Source of the DNA: Lachnospiraceae bacterium UBA7205
Lineage (GTDB): Bacteria > Bacillota > Clostridia > Lachnospirales > Lachnospiraceae
Length of the DNA stretch: 64,000 bases
Reading direction: 5' to 3'
Assembly (NCBI GenBank): GCA_002490665.1
Contig: DKUL01000057.1
Location: 124,001 to 188,000 of the forward strand
The position numbers and the translations under genes were made by a program. The notes under the pieces are model-generated. The model saw only the letters and a list, made by a program, of their open reading frames with translations. It did no database searches and was not told the DNA's origin. Every line of letters begins with the position of its first letter. Within the stretch, counting starts at the first letter, position 1. Shown here piece by piece: positions 8,071-20,100 of this stretch.

Positions 8071-8116
8071 TGCTCGCCTCACTTTCCATAATCAGTTTTA
8101 CCATTTGCCTTTAAAC

Positions 8117-8146
8117 GACACCCACAGGTTTTATCCTGTGGGTGTC
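8117..8146 (-). terminator. hairpin terminator after giant gene 1
   Basis: A perfect 12-bp stem (8117-8128 with 8135-8146) and a 6-nt loop follow the giant gene on the minus strand; the tail GTTTAAA is only weakly T-rich. Confidence 0.6.
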
Positions 8147-8172
8147 TGACTGTCTGCGATTTTGTGGTTTGA

Positions 8173-11100
8173 TTAACCTTCGGCAGGTTTATCGTTGTCT
8201 GCGTTTTGTTTGGATGGCGAGGTTACTTTCACTGTACATGTGTTTTCTTCTGTACCACTGTTGTATGCCCTGATATACAATGATTTGCCCGCTGTCAAGC
8301 TTAATGTCGTGCTGCTCAAACTCCGCCATGTGGTGTCCTTATCGGATATGGTGTCTACCACGCGGTAATAATAGGTAAGACCTTCTGATGCCTCCACCGC
8401 GTAGCTTCCTCCCTCGGTTATCGGACAGCTAAAGCTTATGATTTCCTGAGACGCAATCTTTTGTTCCTTTGCTTCGCCATCTGTAAGTGGTATGGACTGC
8501 TCCCTCTTAACCTTCAACGTATATGCAGCATCGGAAACAGAGCCGTCCACACTTAAATCCATTACCTGGCCTTTTTTCAGGTACAGGCTGCTGCTTACGT
8601 CAAATGACGCATCCGCACCATCTACCCTGATACCAACATTGTAAAGTCCTGTACTTTTTTCAATTACATACTGACCATCAGCCGGTATTGTGTACGAGTA
8701 ATATTGTGTACCTGATGTTTCAGCCGTAAACTTTATGTCGGTCTTTTCTCCGTTTGCCAGTTCTGTTCTGTCTACCGCCGTCAGGGTTATGCTGTACTTG
8801 CTTGCATTGTCAGCATCAGCAGGATTATGGCTTATAGTCCATTTATAGGTCGTACCTCCAGTCAATGTTACAGCACCACGTCTACCATCAATTGATGCTG
8901 TCACACCCTCTGTCGGTATTGTCACGATGTAGTCGCCTGTGCCAGCTGGTGTATACTTGAGCAATACGTACTTACCTTTCCCGACTTCGCCTGCTTCTGT
9001 GTCGCCCGGTTTGACATCCTTATAAGTGTAAGCAGCCAACGCAAGCTTATACGCTGCTTTCTCGGTTGTGTTGTTCTCAGCCTTAAAGTATAATGTATCA
9101 CCGCGGTCTGGACGTATATCACCTATTGAAGTAGCATCTGTAACAGAATTCCATCCATAATAAGGATTCCGGCTCCATGATACCGTTCCATTTGTCTCTA
9201 AGACATACTCTGCATCTTCGTTCACTTCGTTGAAAGTATACTTAAAGTAAGCCGTCTTTCCTGCTTCAAGCTCGCCGCCTGCTTCATTGCCTGTCATGGA
9301 TGTATAGTTCTTTACGACCAGGTTGTACTTGACCTCCTTGTCAGCAGCATCCGTCTTGCGAACCATAAAATATTTTGTCTGACCTCTGTCTAACTGAACG
9401 CACTCAGACAATACAGCCGTTGAACCTGATTCACCGTTCACAGTATAAGCGCCTTCTCCGCTATGCTCTATGATATACTGCCCTGTGGCAGGACTTGTAA
9501 ATTTGTAATAGGCATATGCATCAGCGTTTGCTGCAAAGGTTCCATCTACAGGCTGGTCAGCCGTCAGCGATTCATAGGTTTTTACAACCAATGAGTATTT
9601 CACTTTATCACTGTTTGTTTTGTCTTTCTTCTCAACCCTAAGGTAGATATTATTATCCCCGGCCTCCGGATTAAAATTAAATGGATCTGATACTTCATAA
9701 CCATTGAAGTCAGCTTCTGTAACTGCATACTGAATGCTAACATTGTCAAGTCCTGTAAACCTTAATACATATCTTCCTTTTGCTGCCGTAAACTTATAGT
9801 AATGGATATCTGTATTATCGATTTCCTTATCTTTTATTTCTGTATTTGCTTTTAAGTCTTCATAGGAAACCTTCACCACAGACAACTTGTAGTCAAGCGC
9901 TGTCTCGCTGTTTTCATTGGTTACCGCAATACGAAGTGGTTCGTCAGCCAAATAGTATTCCCTGACTACCTTTGTTCCTTCACTGCTTTCAGAAGCGATT
10001 TCCTCTTCATCTACAGTAACAGCGGCTTTTCCTTCATAGGTTAAGAGATACTGTCCCTCCGCATCTGCGGTGTACTCCAGGCGTACTGTCCTGCCCTTTG
10101 CAACTGTGCCGCTTGGCGCTTCGCCAAGGTTCTTTATTGCATCGATGCTAAGTGTGTACTTAACCTCTGCGCTGGGGTCTGCCGTATTCTCTGCCCTATA
10201 ATATTTAACCTTTCCGTCGTTTGTCCGATTCTTCTCATTGAATACAACATTTTCACCAGTTTTTGTTACCTCATTTTCTTCCCTTGATGAAGTGTACTTA
10301 TAGTACGCATATCTGCCCGGCTGAAGTGTGTACTCCTTTTCTTCCACTGCGGCATAGGTTATCGGCTTTATGGACAGGTTATATGCAAGCGCCGTCTCGC
10401 TGCCGGCATTGGATGCTTCGACTGTTATGATATCATCTCTCTTCAACTTGAAGGAATCATCATCAAACGCATCCTTTGTCAATACTTCTTCTGTATCTCC
10501 TGTTGCCTGGTTAATTGGATTGCCAATGGCATTTCCATTCTTTGATACCACAATTCCAGCTTTTCCTGTGTACTCCATGACATAGTCGCCGCTCCTTGTT
10601 ACTGTCCACTCATAGGTCTTCGACTTGTCTTTTTCCACATTGCCGCTGAATGTTCCGTCCGCAGATACCTCCGGTACAAACTGAACCATCTTCAGATTAT
10701 ACGCTGCTTCCGCAGCTGGATCCGTTGCCGTAACCTTAAAGTATACTTTATCGCCTTTATTGTACTGAGTCTGGTCAGTCATGGTCGGGTTCCCTACAGT
10801 TTCATTATCCTTATTTCTGGCCACAACTACTTCAATCTCAACTTTCGGGTCATCACCTGTTTCCATCGTGTATGCTCCGGTTGCCAGTGCCTTCCACATA
10901 TAGAACAGTGTCTCGCCTTTTGGAAGCGTGCCTGACTGCCCTGTGCCAAAGTCTGTGTACTCGGTCAGCTTCAGTGTGTATGTGCTGGCTTTGTAGTTGT
11001 CTCCGTCCTTGTCCTGACTGCCAGTTACTTTCAGGTATACTGTCTCGCCATTGCCGTCTTCGTTCACTGTCTTTGCCTGAAGTGGCTCAAAGCTGTCTGC

Positions 11101-14100
11101 CCTCCATCCGATTGTACTATATTGAACAGTTGCCGCGGTTGGAGCCGGATCGCCTGTCGGGTCTATATTCTGTAATTCGTATACCTTGTCGTCCTCTACC
11201 GTCAGCTTATAATACTTCGCTGCAGGATATGTGACTGTAGCTGTTGTCGTTCCTGCCGCAAGTGCTTCAACAGCATTCAGGCTCATCCTGAATCCAGCTT
11301 TTGCCTTCACGTCCCTGACTACAAAATATACTCTGTCGCCCACAATGGAATCCACAAGCATATCACCGCTGTCTACAGGCACAAGTCCTTCGTCAAATGA
11401 CTTATTGCCATCGCCTGCCATAGATACCGTGCCGCCTTCAAATTCCACAGCATAATCGCCGGCTTTCTCCATGGTGTACTCAATAATGAAATCTTTCAGC
11501 TTGTCGGTGTCCTTAGCCTGGTCGTCAGCCTTAATCTCGTATGGGCTTCCGGATGCCACTTCTACATCTACCGCCTTTTCAAGCTTAATTTCATATGACA
11601 GGGAATGTCTGCCCTCATTCTTTCCAAGTGACACTGATGTCTGTTCTACCTTAACAGTCATTACATCGCCTGCATGCAAGATAACAGTTGTTGCCTTTCC
11701 ATTTGTAAACGCACCATTAAATTCATCACTTTCTGCGTTAAAGTCTCCTCCGTCATATGAATGTGCCGTAAATGTGTAAGTTCCGGTCTTTTCCACCTTA
11801 TAGGTTATGGTTCTTTCTTCATTGCCTACAAAGCTTACTGTGTTTTCCGGTTTCTTTGTTACGGCTGCCTTGAATGTGTACGTTACGTCCGCATCCTCGC
11901 TATTTACAATTGCAAAGTAGAATTTCCTGTCTTTTACTGCTTCTTTGCTTATATCTGCTGACTGGTACAAATTCGTCTTCGCATCGTATGTATAATACTG
12001 CGTACCCTTTACTTCTTCCGGTTTCGGTGTTGTCGTTGCTGCCGGATCTGTATTCTTGCCGGGTTTTGTTATTGTAATGGTGATGCCTGCCCCGTCTTCC
12101 GGCGTCGTGTACTCGTACCATACAACGCTCTGCTTTGGAACTGTAGGCGTTTCTGATACTGGCTCTGCCTTCAGTTCTGTTATCGAGAGCTTGAAGCTTG
12201 CCTTTGTCTCCTCGCCCTTTGCCTGATTTATTACGGTCACTGTCAGCTTCTGACCCGCATTCAGTGCTACTGCCTTATAATTCGCAATGGTCTGCGGTCC
12301 AAACGCAGTTCCTCCACTAGTCGTTACTGTTGCATTTTCTGATGCAGCCTTTACTTCATATACGCCTGTCTTGCGCGCCACGAAAGTGAACGTTGCTGTC
12401 TCGCCATTTTCAAGGTCTGTTATGTCTGTGTCGCCAGTTCCGACTGGCACCGTGCTGCGTGGCAGTTTTGTGACTGTGACTGTCTTATCGCCGCTGTAGA
12501 CTGCTTTGAAGAATACGATTTCGTCCTTGTCAAGTTCTCCATTATTTGACCAGATGTCATTCTTTTCAAGATACTTTAATGTATCATTTGAAAGTCCCTT
12601 AATGTTGTAATTGCCAAACTCGTCTGCCTTGAAACCATAATATGCATTCTTTACAAGCTTCATCGGTTCGTCCAGCATCAGGTAAGTCAACTTGTCGGAA
12701 ACCTTCTCCGGCATCTTTATGGTTACTTGTTTTGTGGTCTCGCTGGCTGATTCTCCTTTAACCTGAATGTAGAGTCTTCTGCCCTTTGTAAAATAATTAT
12801 CTGCCGTTGCTGAATACAATTCGCCATTAACCTGATTGTAATATAATACTTGTTTCCATGTAACGCCGGACTCAGCTGGCCATGTATATCTGCCGGATGT
12901 CGGTATGCTGTAGGTATACCATTTCAAGGTCTGGCTGGTTACATCAATTGTCTTGTCAGCGTCAAGGTTCTCCGGTACGTTTTCCGTCACGGTTACCTTA
13001 ACCGTTACATTATCTGAATTTGCCTTAACCGTTAAGGTTGTTATGCCATTCTCATTTGTCCAGTCAAGATATTCCGCCTCACCGGCATCCACTGTGTCGA
13101 ACGCATTGTCATTCAAATACACAGACGAATCCTTAAGCTCATCCGGCTCGGTAGTATTTGCCACCTCTACCCTGTATCCTAACAGTGCCCTGGATGCTAT
13201 GAAGTTGAATTTCTGTTCGTCATTCTTCTTCTCAAGCGTAATTTCTGTGGGCACTCCGAGCTTCAGTGTCTTTGTCGTTGTCTTGCCTGATGTAATGCTA
13301 AGCTTACCACTGACTGCCCCGTCTGTCTTCTGTGTTACTTTGATATAGCACTTCCCTGTTAACGAACTGTAATTATCTGCCCCATTGCCAACAGCATTGT
13401 ATGTACCGTTCAAATCAGATGCTATTGCTATTTCTGGTTTATTTCTGTCCTCAGGGAATTCCCATCTTAACGTATAGTCTGCTGTCGTATCTACTGGTGT
13501 GAATGCATAGTATGTCACGTCATCCGCCTTACCGTTAAGGTTTACCGGCGTTGCCTCTGCCGCGTCGGCTTTAATCGGTGTAACAATCACTTCACTTATG
13601 GTAATTTTTGCCGCTGTCGTGTTGCCTGCTGTTGTCTCACTGCCCTGTGCAGTCACTTTAAATACCACCGTGCCGCCTGCCTGAAGCTCCATCAGGTCGC
13701 CGGAATTTACCATCTCGCCATCAGCATCAGTGAAAATCTTGCCATTCTCATACTTTTTCACAACCATCTCATGCGTATCGTATGAGTCATTTGCTGTTGT
13801 CTCTGTCTCCAGCTTATACCATGCTGTCTCTGGAGCTGTGAAGGTGTACCATTCTTCGAAGTCGTCATCCAGTGTAAAAGGTGTCTCGCCAAGCGCAATT
13901 GTCTGTGTGCCGGACTTTGCAGTAACTATGATTTCCGCCGCTTTCTCATTCTGGTTTCTGACCTGAACATAAACAGTATCGCCTGCCTTTGCGCCATTCA
14001 GGGTGCTCTTGCCGTCAGCGTCTACTTCAAACGTAAACGCATTGTTCAGCGCAACAGGGTTGCCCGCCGCATCCTCGAATTTAACCTGCTCAAGCTTGTT

Positions 14101-17100
14101 ATCACGTACATTGTCAATCGTCGCGCCGCCTTTTGTCTCAACGTTGTACAGGCTGTGCCCTTCTGGTATCTTGAATTTAAATATGGATACCTTTTCTTCC
14201 GGTACTGTTGTCGTGCCAACTGCCAGTTCCTTAATTTCTGATGATGTGACAGTAACGCTTGCGCTGTATTCGACATCGCCCTTAAATGCATTCTCATAAT
14301 TTGTCTTATCAGATACAGTAAACTGAATCAGTACGCATTCGCCTGCTTCTATAAAGATTTCTCTATTAGAATCCTTATTTGCAGCTTTTGCCAATACTTC
14401 ACCTTTATCTTTTACTGATGTATTCCTGATATTCTTAAAATCAATAACTACATAATTTTCTATGCCTTTGAGCTTTGTCTTGTCTATGTCAAACTGATAA
14501 TATGTCGAATCCGGCGCTGTAAACTTAACCCACTTCTCAACAGGATATTCTGCATCCTTCTCAGGCTTCGTGAATTCCACAGTCACACCGTTTCCTTCAT
14601 TTACTGTCAGTTCAACAGCGTCTTTTGCCATCGGTTCTACATACAGATAGCATTTGCTTGTAATCTCGATGAGTGTTCTTTCGCCTTTTTTCAAAAATTC
14701 GGTCTTTGTGTAAGTAACTGCGGGATTCTCTTCCTTGTTGTCTGTTACAGTCTTAAAGGTATAGCAGTTATCCTCCGGCGCCGTGAATGCAATCCATGAT
14801 GACCTTGCCACTGCGAGCGCGTTCTTTGGCGAATCATTTGCAATTGTCAGTCTTGCAAAATCTGTGTATCCCATAGCCCTTAATGTGAATGTGCCACATA
14901 TGCGGAAGTATAGTTTTTCGCCTGCTTCCAGCGTAAAGCTCCTGCCATTCAACGCACTTCCTTCTCCGCTGCCAGCCTCCAGCTTTCTGGTGCGGTATAC
15001 CTTGATATTGCTTCCTCCGTCACAAGAAAACGTGTACTGACCATATGACGGCGCTGTAAACTGTACCCATGTTGCATCATTTGCACCATTCATGCCCTCA
15101 ACGCCTGCCGCGCCATAGAGATAGTTCTCATCAACTACCACAGGGTTCGAGAATGTCAGCACTTCCAGCTTGCCCTGGTAACCGGGGTCATACCCAAACA
15201 CGATTTCATCGTAGAAGTCATAATATCCACGCTCATGTTCACCGAGGTATCCTCTTCCGTTGCCTATGCTCCTTACAGCGACAAGGTATCTTGCCACAAT
15301 CTTCTTGGTAATCTTTGAAGTTACCGTGATGACTGTCGTTCCCTGCTGCTGTGCCTTTAATGCTGCCGTGAAGGATCCTGCGTTTGCTTTGATGGAAGCG
15401 ACTTTTGTATTGCTGCTCTTCCATGCCAGCGTGTCGGTAACGCGGTCTCTCGCATAATCATTATCGCCAAAAGTCAATGTATACGTATTGCCCGCTACAA
15501 AGTATGGATACTGGCTTATATTGCCATTGTTGTATGTTATATCGGCTCCACCATAGTCCTCCGGAGCTATGACATTTAAGTTCTCATAAGATGCCGGTAT
15601 ATTCGTTGTCTTTGCCTTGGTCTTTGCCGGCTTTGCTGCTGCTTCATTCCCAAATACAGGTGTCACTGTAATGTTGTATGAAGACAGTCTGAGAAGCTTC
15701 TCGCTCATAATTGTGTATGCATAATTCTTTGTCTTTTCAAAATATGCAAGACAAGAAGCCTCGTCATAGCTGGCATCATCGTTGTCAGCAATATCCTGTG
15801 TTATTGCGGAACGCTGCAGCTCCTGCCAGTATGATTTTGCATTTGCCTTTACAAGGAGCTTATCATAGTATCCGCCATTATCGCTGCTCCTGTAAACCGT
15901 CGTCTCTTTCAGCCCGCTATCCCATGCGATGCCCTCTGTAGCCTCCATGTTATTCCATACAAGCCTCTTGAAGATTACCCTGCCTGCGGCATCTGTCACT
16001 TCGATGTTGAAGGCTTCCGGGTTTCCTGCATGTGCGAAGTTCACCGTAATTCGGCTGTCGTCGACATATGCCACCTTGAGACCCTTGACAGGATCAAGCA
16101 TCGCTCCAGTCAATGTCACTGTTGTTTCTTCCGTTTTTTCTGCCTTTTCTGCTTCCGCGTTTTCAAAAACCTTGTCTGTTATGGGCAGGCTATAGTTTCC
16201 ATTCTTAATAACTGTGATTAACCACTCCCCCCGGACACAGGTTTCACCGTTTGGAAGCCTCCTGCCGTTCTCTTCCCATATCTGTTCCAGCATGAAGCCT
16301 GCCTCTTCTGCTGCTTTTTTATCTGTGTCTTTTATCGTAATGTTGGTCGAGATATAGTTCGGAACCTTCTTCTTGCCTTCCTTGTAATCAAGGAGCGCGG
16401 CAAGTCTTACCTGATCGCCTACCTTTAGTTTTGCCTTTTTGCCCTTTACTTCGGTCGGTCTTGCCGTGACATGAAGCTCGGCATAGCCATATGTCCCATT
16501 ATCTGCCAGTGCATAGATGTACAATACTGCCTCACCGTCTGCACCTACGCCCTTGAGTGTCAGCTTGCCGCCGTTTTTCACCGCAGCGTATTTCGACTGG
16601 TTCGTGATGACCCATTTGCCGTTTATCAGTTTTGCATTTGAATTCCAGTCATTAATATCCTGTTCCGAATCAAATACTGCATAGGTCAGTTTCGGATCCA
16701 CATAATCCGCAAGCATTGCCTTGTCTTTCTTTATTGGCAGTGTCTTATAGATTGTGTCATCCCCCTCCGCCGCAGGATTCGATGGTTTTTCATCAAATTC
16801 GCCATCTACCATAAGCTGTAACGACTTTGCAGATACGAAATCTACTGTCCAGATTCTTCCTTTCTTGCTTCTGCCTTTTGCACCAATATCATCCTTATCC
16901 GTGCCATCATGCAGTCCGTTCTGATTGTCTGTCCAGTATACGACCGGATTCTTTACTGTCGGCTTGTTGTAGTTCTCCGCGTCGGTTTCATCATCATTTG
17001 CGACCTCGAACCACGGTATCAGCTCCCATACCTGTGACTTGACGGTCACGAAATTCTTCATTGTTCCAGCTGCGGAAAGTGTTACCCTGGAGCCGTCCGC

Positions 17101-20100
17101 AAGTGTCCGTGCCGCGCTTACATTTCTGACGTATACGACATATGTCGTATTTGGTTTCGGTACTGTAAGACGCAGGACGTTCAGTTTTAACTTTGCGTCA
17201 TATCTGCAAGGACCGCCTTCGTAGTCCAGATTATCTGGCTGGTTCTCATCTGTCTTGGACAGGTATATTGGCTCCCTTGCAAAGCCTGCTGCCTCCCACT
17301 GTCCGTTGGTCATTTCGGCAATCGCTTTCTCAAACTGGTTGTCTTTCTTGTTTGTCCAAGCCTTTAATTCTGCCTTATCGACCTTGCCTGCTGCATCGCT
17401 CGGTATCTCCTTTACGTAGATTTCCCTGCGGTAGCCGTCTTTTACGGGGCTGTACTGCACGTCAATCGTTGTGCTGTCTACCGACACGATTTTCTTGACA
17501 GCCGGCGCTGTCACCTCTGTGACTGTCACCTTTGTCTTTGCTATCTTTACGCCCTTGCCTGTGATTTCCTCATAGGTCTTGCCGTCATCTCCCAGACGCA
17601 CAGGGTATGCCTCGATGGTGACTGCCTTTTTGTCTGCCTTGAGCGCCGTCACAATACCGGTCTCAGGGTCAATGCTTATCGCGTCCGCATCATTGCCGAC
17701 TGCCCTGTAGTTAATCTTGATGACGTCGCCAAGGTTTGCCTTTGTAATCTTGAGGTCAAGCTGCTGCGACTCGCCTACCGCCATCTTTGCCTGCACGCCG
17801 TTGAAAGCGAGCGACTTCGGAGCAACTGCGTTCTTGAGGTTTGACTCAAGCACGGCGTTTGTCAGGTCAATCTGGAACGTTTCTGTGTAGCCGTCCTCCC
17901 ATGTGATATAAAACGGGTCAATTGCCTTGATGATATCCTTGCCGTTTTCGTCCTTTTCCGTTTCTACCGGGAAGAGCGCCTTGATGTAATAGTTGTCGTC
18001 GTCCCGCTCTGGATTTGATGAATATCCTCCGGCAGCAATAATGCTGTTTTTGTAAATAAAGTTTTTCGCTGCCTCATTGATTTCACCATAAAACTCCCTT
18101 GGTACCATAATGCGGAATGCAAGGTAGTTCCTGTCTTTTTCAAACGCTGTTGTATTCGCGTCCGGTGTCCAGACAGTATAGCCATTGTTGTAGGCAAACG
18201 GAATTGCCTCACGCGGGATGATTGTGTATTTTGTGTTTTTGCCCGCTTCTTTTTCCACTGTCTTGATGACATCAACCCATCCGTCATTGTTTGTGAAAGC
18301 AGATGCAGCAACGACATCGGACTCACCGCGCTCTTCCACTTTTAATGCGTCTGACGGATTGTCGATGATTTTGTATGAGTACTGATAATCCCCATACAGC
18401 TTCTGTCCGTCCGTGTCATATTTTGCAAAATACTCTCTGCCTGTTCTTAAATATACATCGTTTGTTTGTTCTCCATCTTTATAAAAAGATGTATTCCCAA
18501 ACAGTGCCCTGTTCCTTTTTAGCTGCCAGTCATAGCTGCCATTTAAGATGCCATATCCTTCATACCACCCTGTCTGCTCTCCCTCTATTTCGTCACGGAA
18601 GTTCCATGGATTGTACTCAAACAGCCATTTGTCAGCATCCGGAATGGTTCCTGTAATGGCAATCTGCTCCTGGTCAACCAGCTCCGAAACAGGTTTGCCT
18701 GCTACTGGCACTTCCTTAAGTATGGGCGCTATACCAATTTCCAGCGGTTTAATTGTGAACTGATAGCGTTCACTCTTTTCGTTCAAAAGATACACATAAG
18801 CCGACTTATATTTGTCATTACCCGAGAAGTTTGCCACAAGGGTATATGTACCGCCGTAAACCGCTTCATTAAATGGTACGAGTTCCGTTTCATTTCCATA
18901 ACTCCGTATCCAATATACATTTACTGTATTGCTGTCTCCCTGTTCTGCTGCCGTTCCTAAGGTGACGCCCTCCGGATCCGCACCTGTCGCCTTATCCTTT
19001 AACTGGATGACATCCGTGGCAGCAATGCCCTCTGTCGCTGATTTGGCATTGTACACTACGTCCTTTATGAATGAAGCGTTCACTTCAAACTCAATTTCGC
19101 CCATGCCAAACTCAATCTTTTTCGGAATGTTGTAATATGTCTTGTTTTCCGTGCCGGACGCGTAATTCTGAATGTTGGTAAAGTTCGCCCAGTTCAGCGG
19201 ATTTCCGTTTTTATTCCGCTCTGTCTTGTCTTCGGAATTCTTAACTGGTCCACTGCCGAATGAGTCGAAGTATGCATACCTTTGATACGTCTCGCCCTCT
19301 ATAAACGAAACATTTTGAGGGATTTCTGACCAGTTGTCACCGTCAGCTATCTCAGTTTTCCACTTGACCCCAGAACATTTCCAATCCAGCGGTTCTACTG
19401 TACCAGCTTTATAGCTCTCCATAAAAGCGTTCAGGTCATTGTTCTCGATCTTATAGATGCTATACGTGCCCGTGGCAGAAGAAGAACCATATTCTGCATA
19501 CTGGTTTCCTGCAACCGTGATGACTGCCTGTTTCTTAATCTCAAAATAGACATACGCTGTCGCAGGCTGTTTTTCATTGTTCTTATCCTTGTAGTCTATT
19601 TTCAGACGGTAGAGATCTGCATTCGTCGGTACAAGATAGACACTGTCTTCTACTTCGTCAATTGTATACCAAGACCATGCATCCTCTTTTAAAAGCTCTT
19701 TTTCTGCATTTTCCTTATTTGTCTTGCCATTCTCTGCCTTTTCATTATCTGCTTCAAGATAGGCTACATAATTATTAAAAGAATTAAGTCTCTGCCACGT
19801 ATAGGTAATACTCTCATCCGTGGAGCTTTCCACGCCTGTCACTGTCGCTTTCTTGTAGTCTGCGCGTGACCCAAATAATGGGTCGCCGTCATAGATTTTC
19901 CATGCGGGGCTTTCAAGCGTGCCGGCGCCACTATCCTTGTACTTCTCAAGGATTCCGTCAACATTAATCTCGACCGGCTCTGCATCTTCGACGGTCACGA
20001 TTCTTGCCTTTTCCTCAAGTGTGGCAGTATCCGCCTTTACCTTGTGGTTTTTGTCGGCCGAGAGGGTTGTGGTGTCCATGACGGACGCTGATTCAGCCTT

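Noticed and set aside
7558..8172. hidden hicA gene next to hicB
   Set aside because: Neither gap holds a frame with the HicA G-S-H-x-x-x pattern or adequate length.
8173..15100. possible CRISPR or DNA satellite because of repeats
   Set aside because: The repetition is at the protein level with divergent DNA; there are no short identical repeats with spacers.
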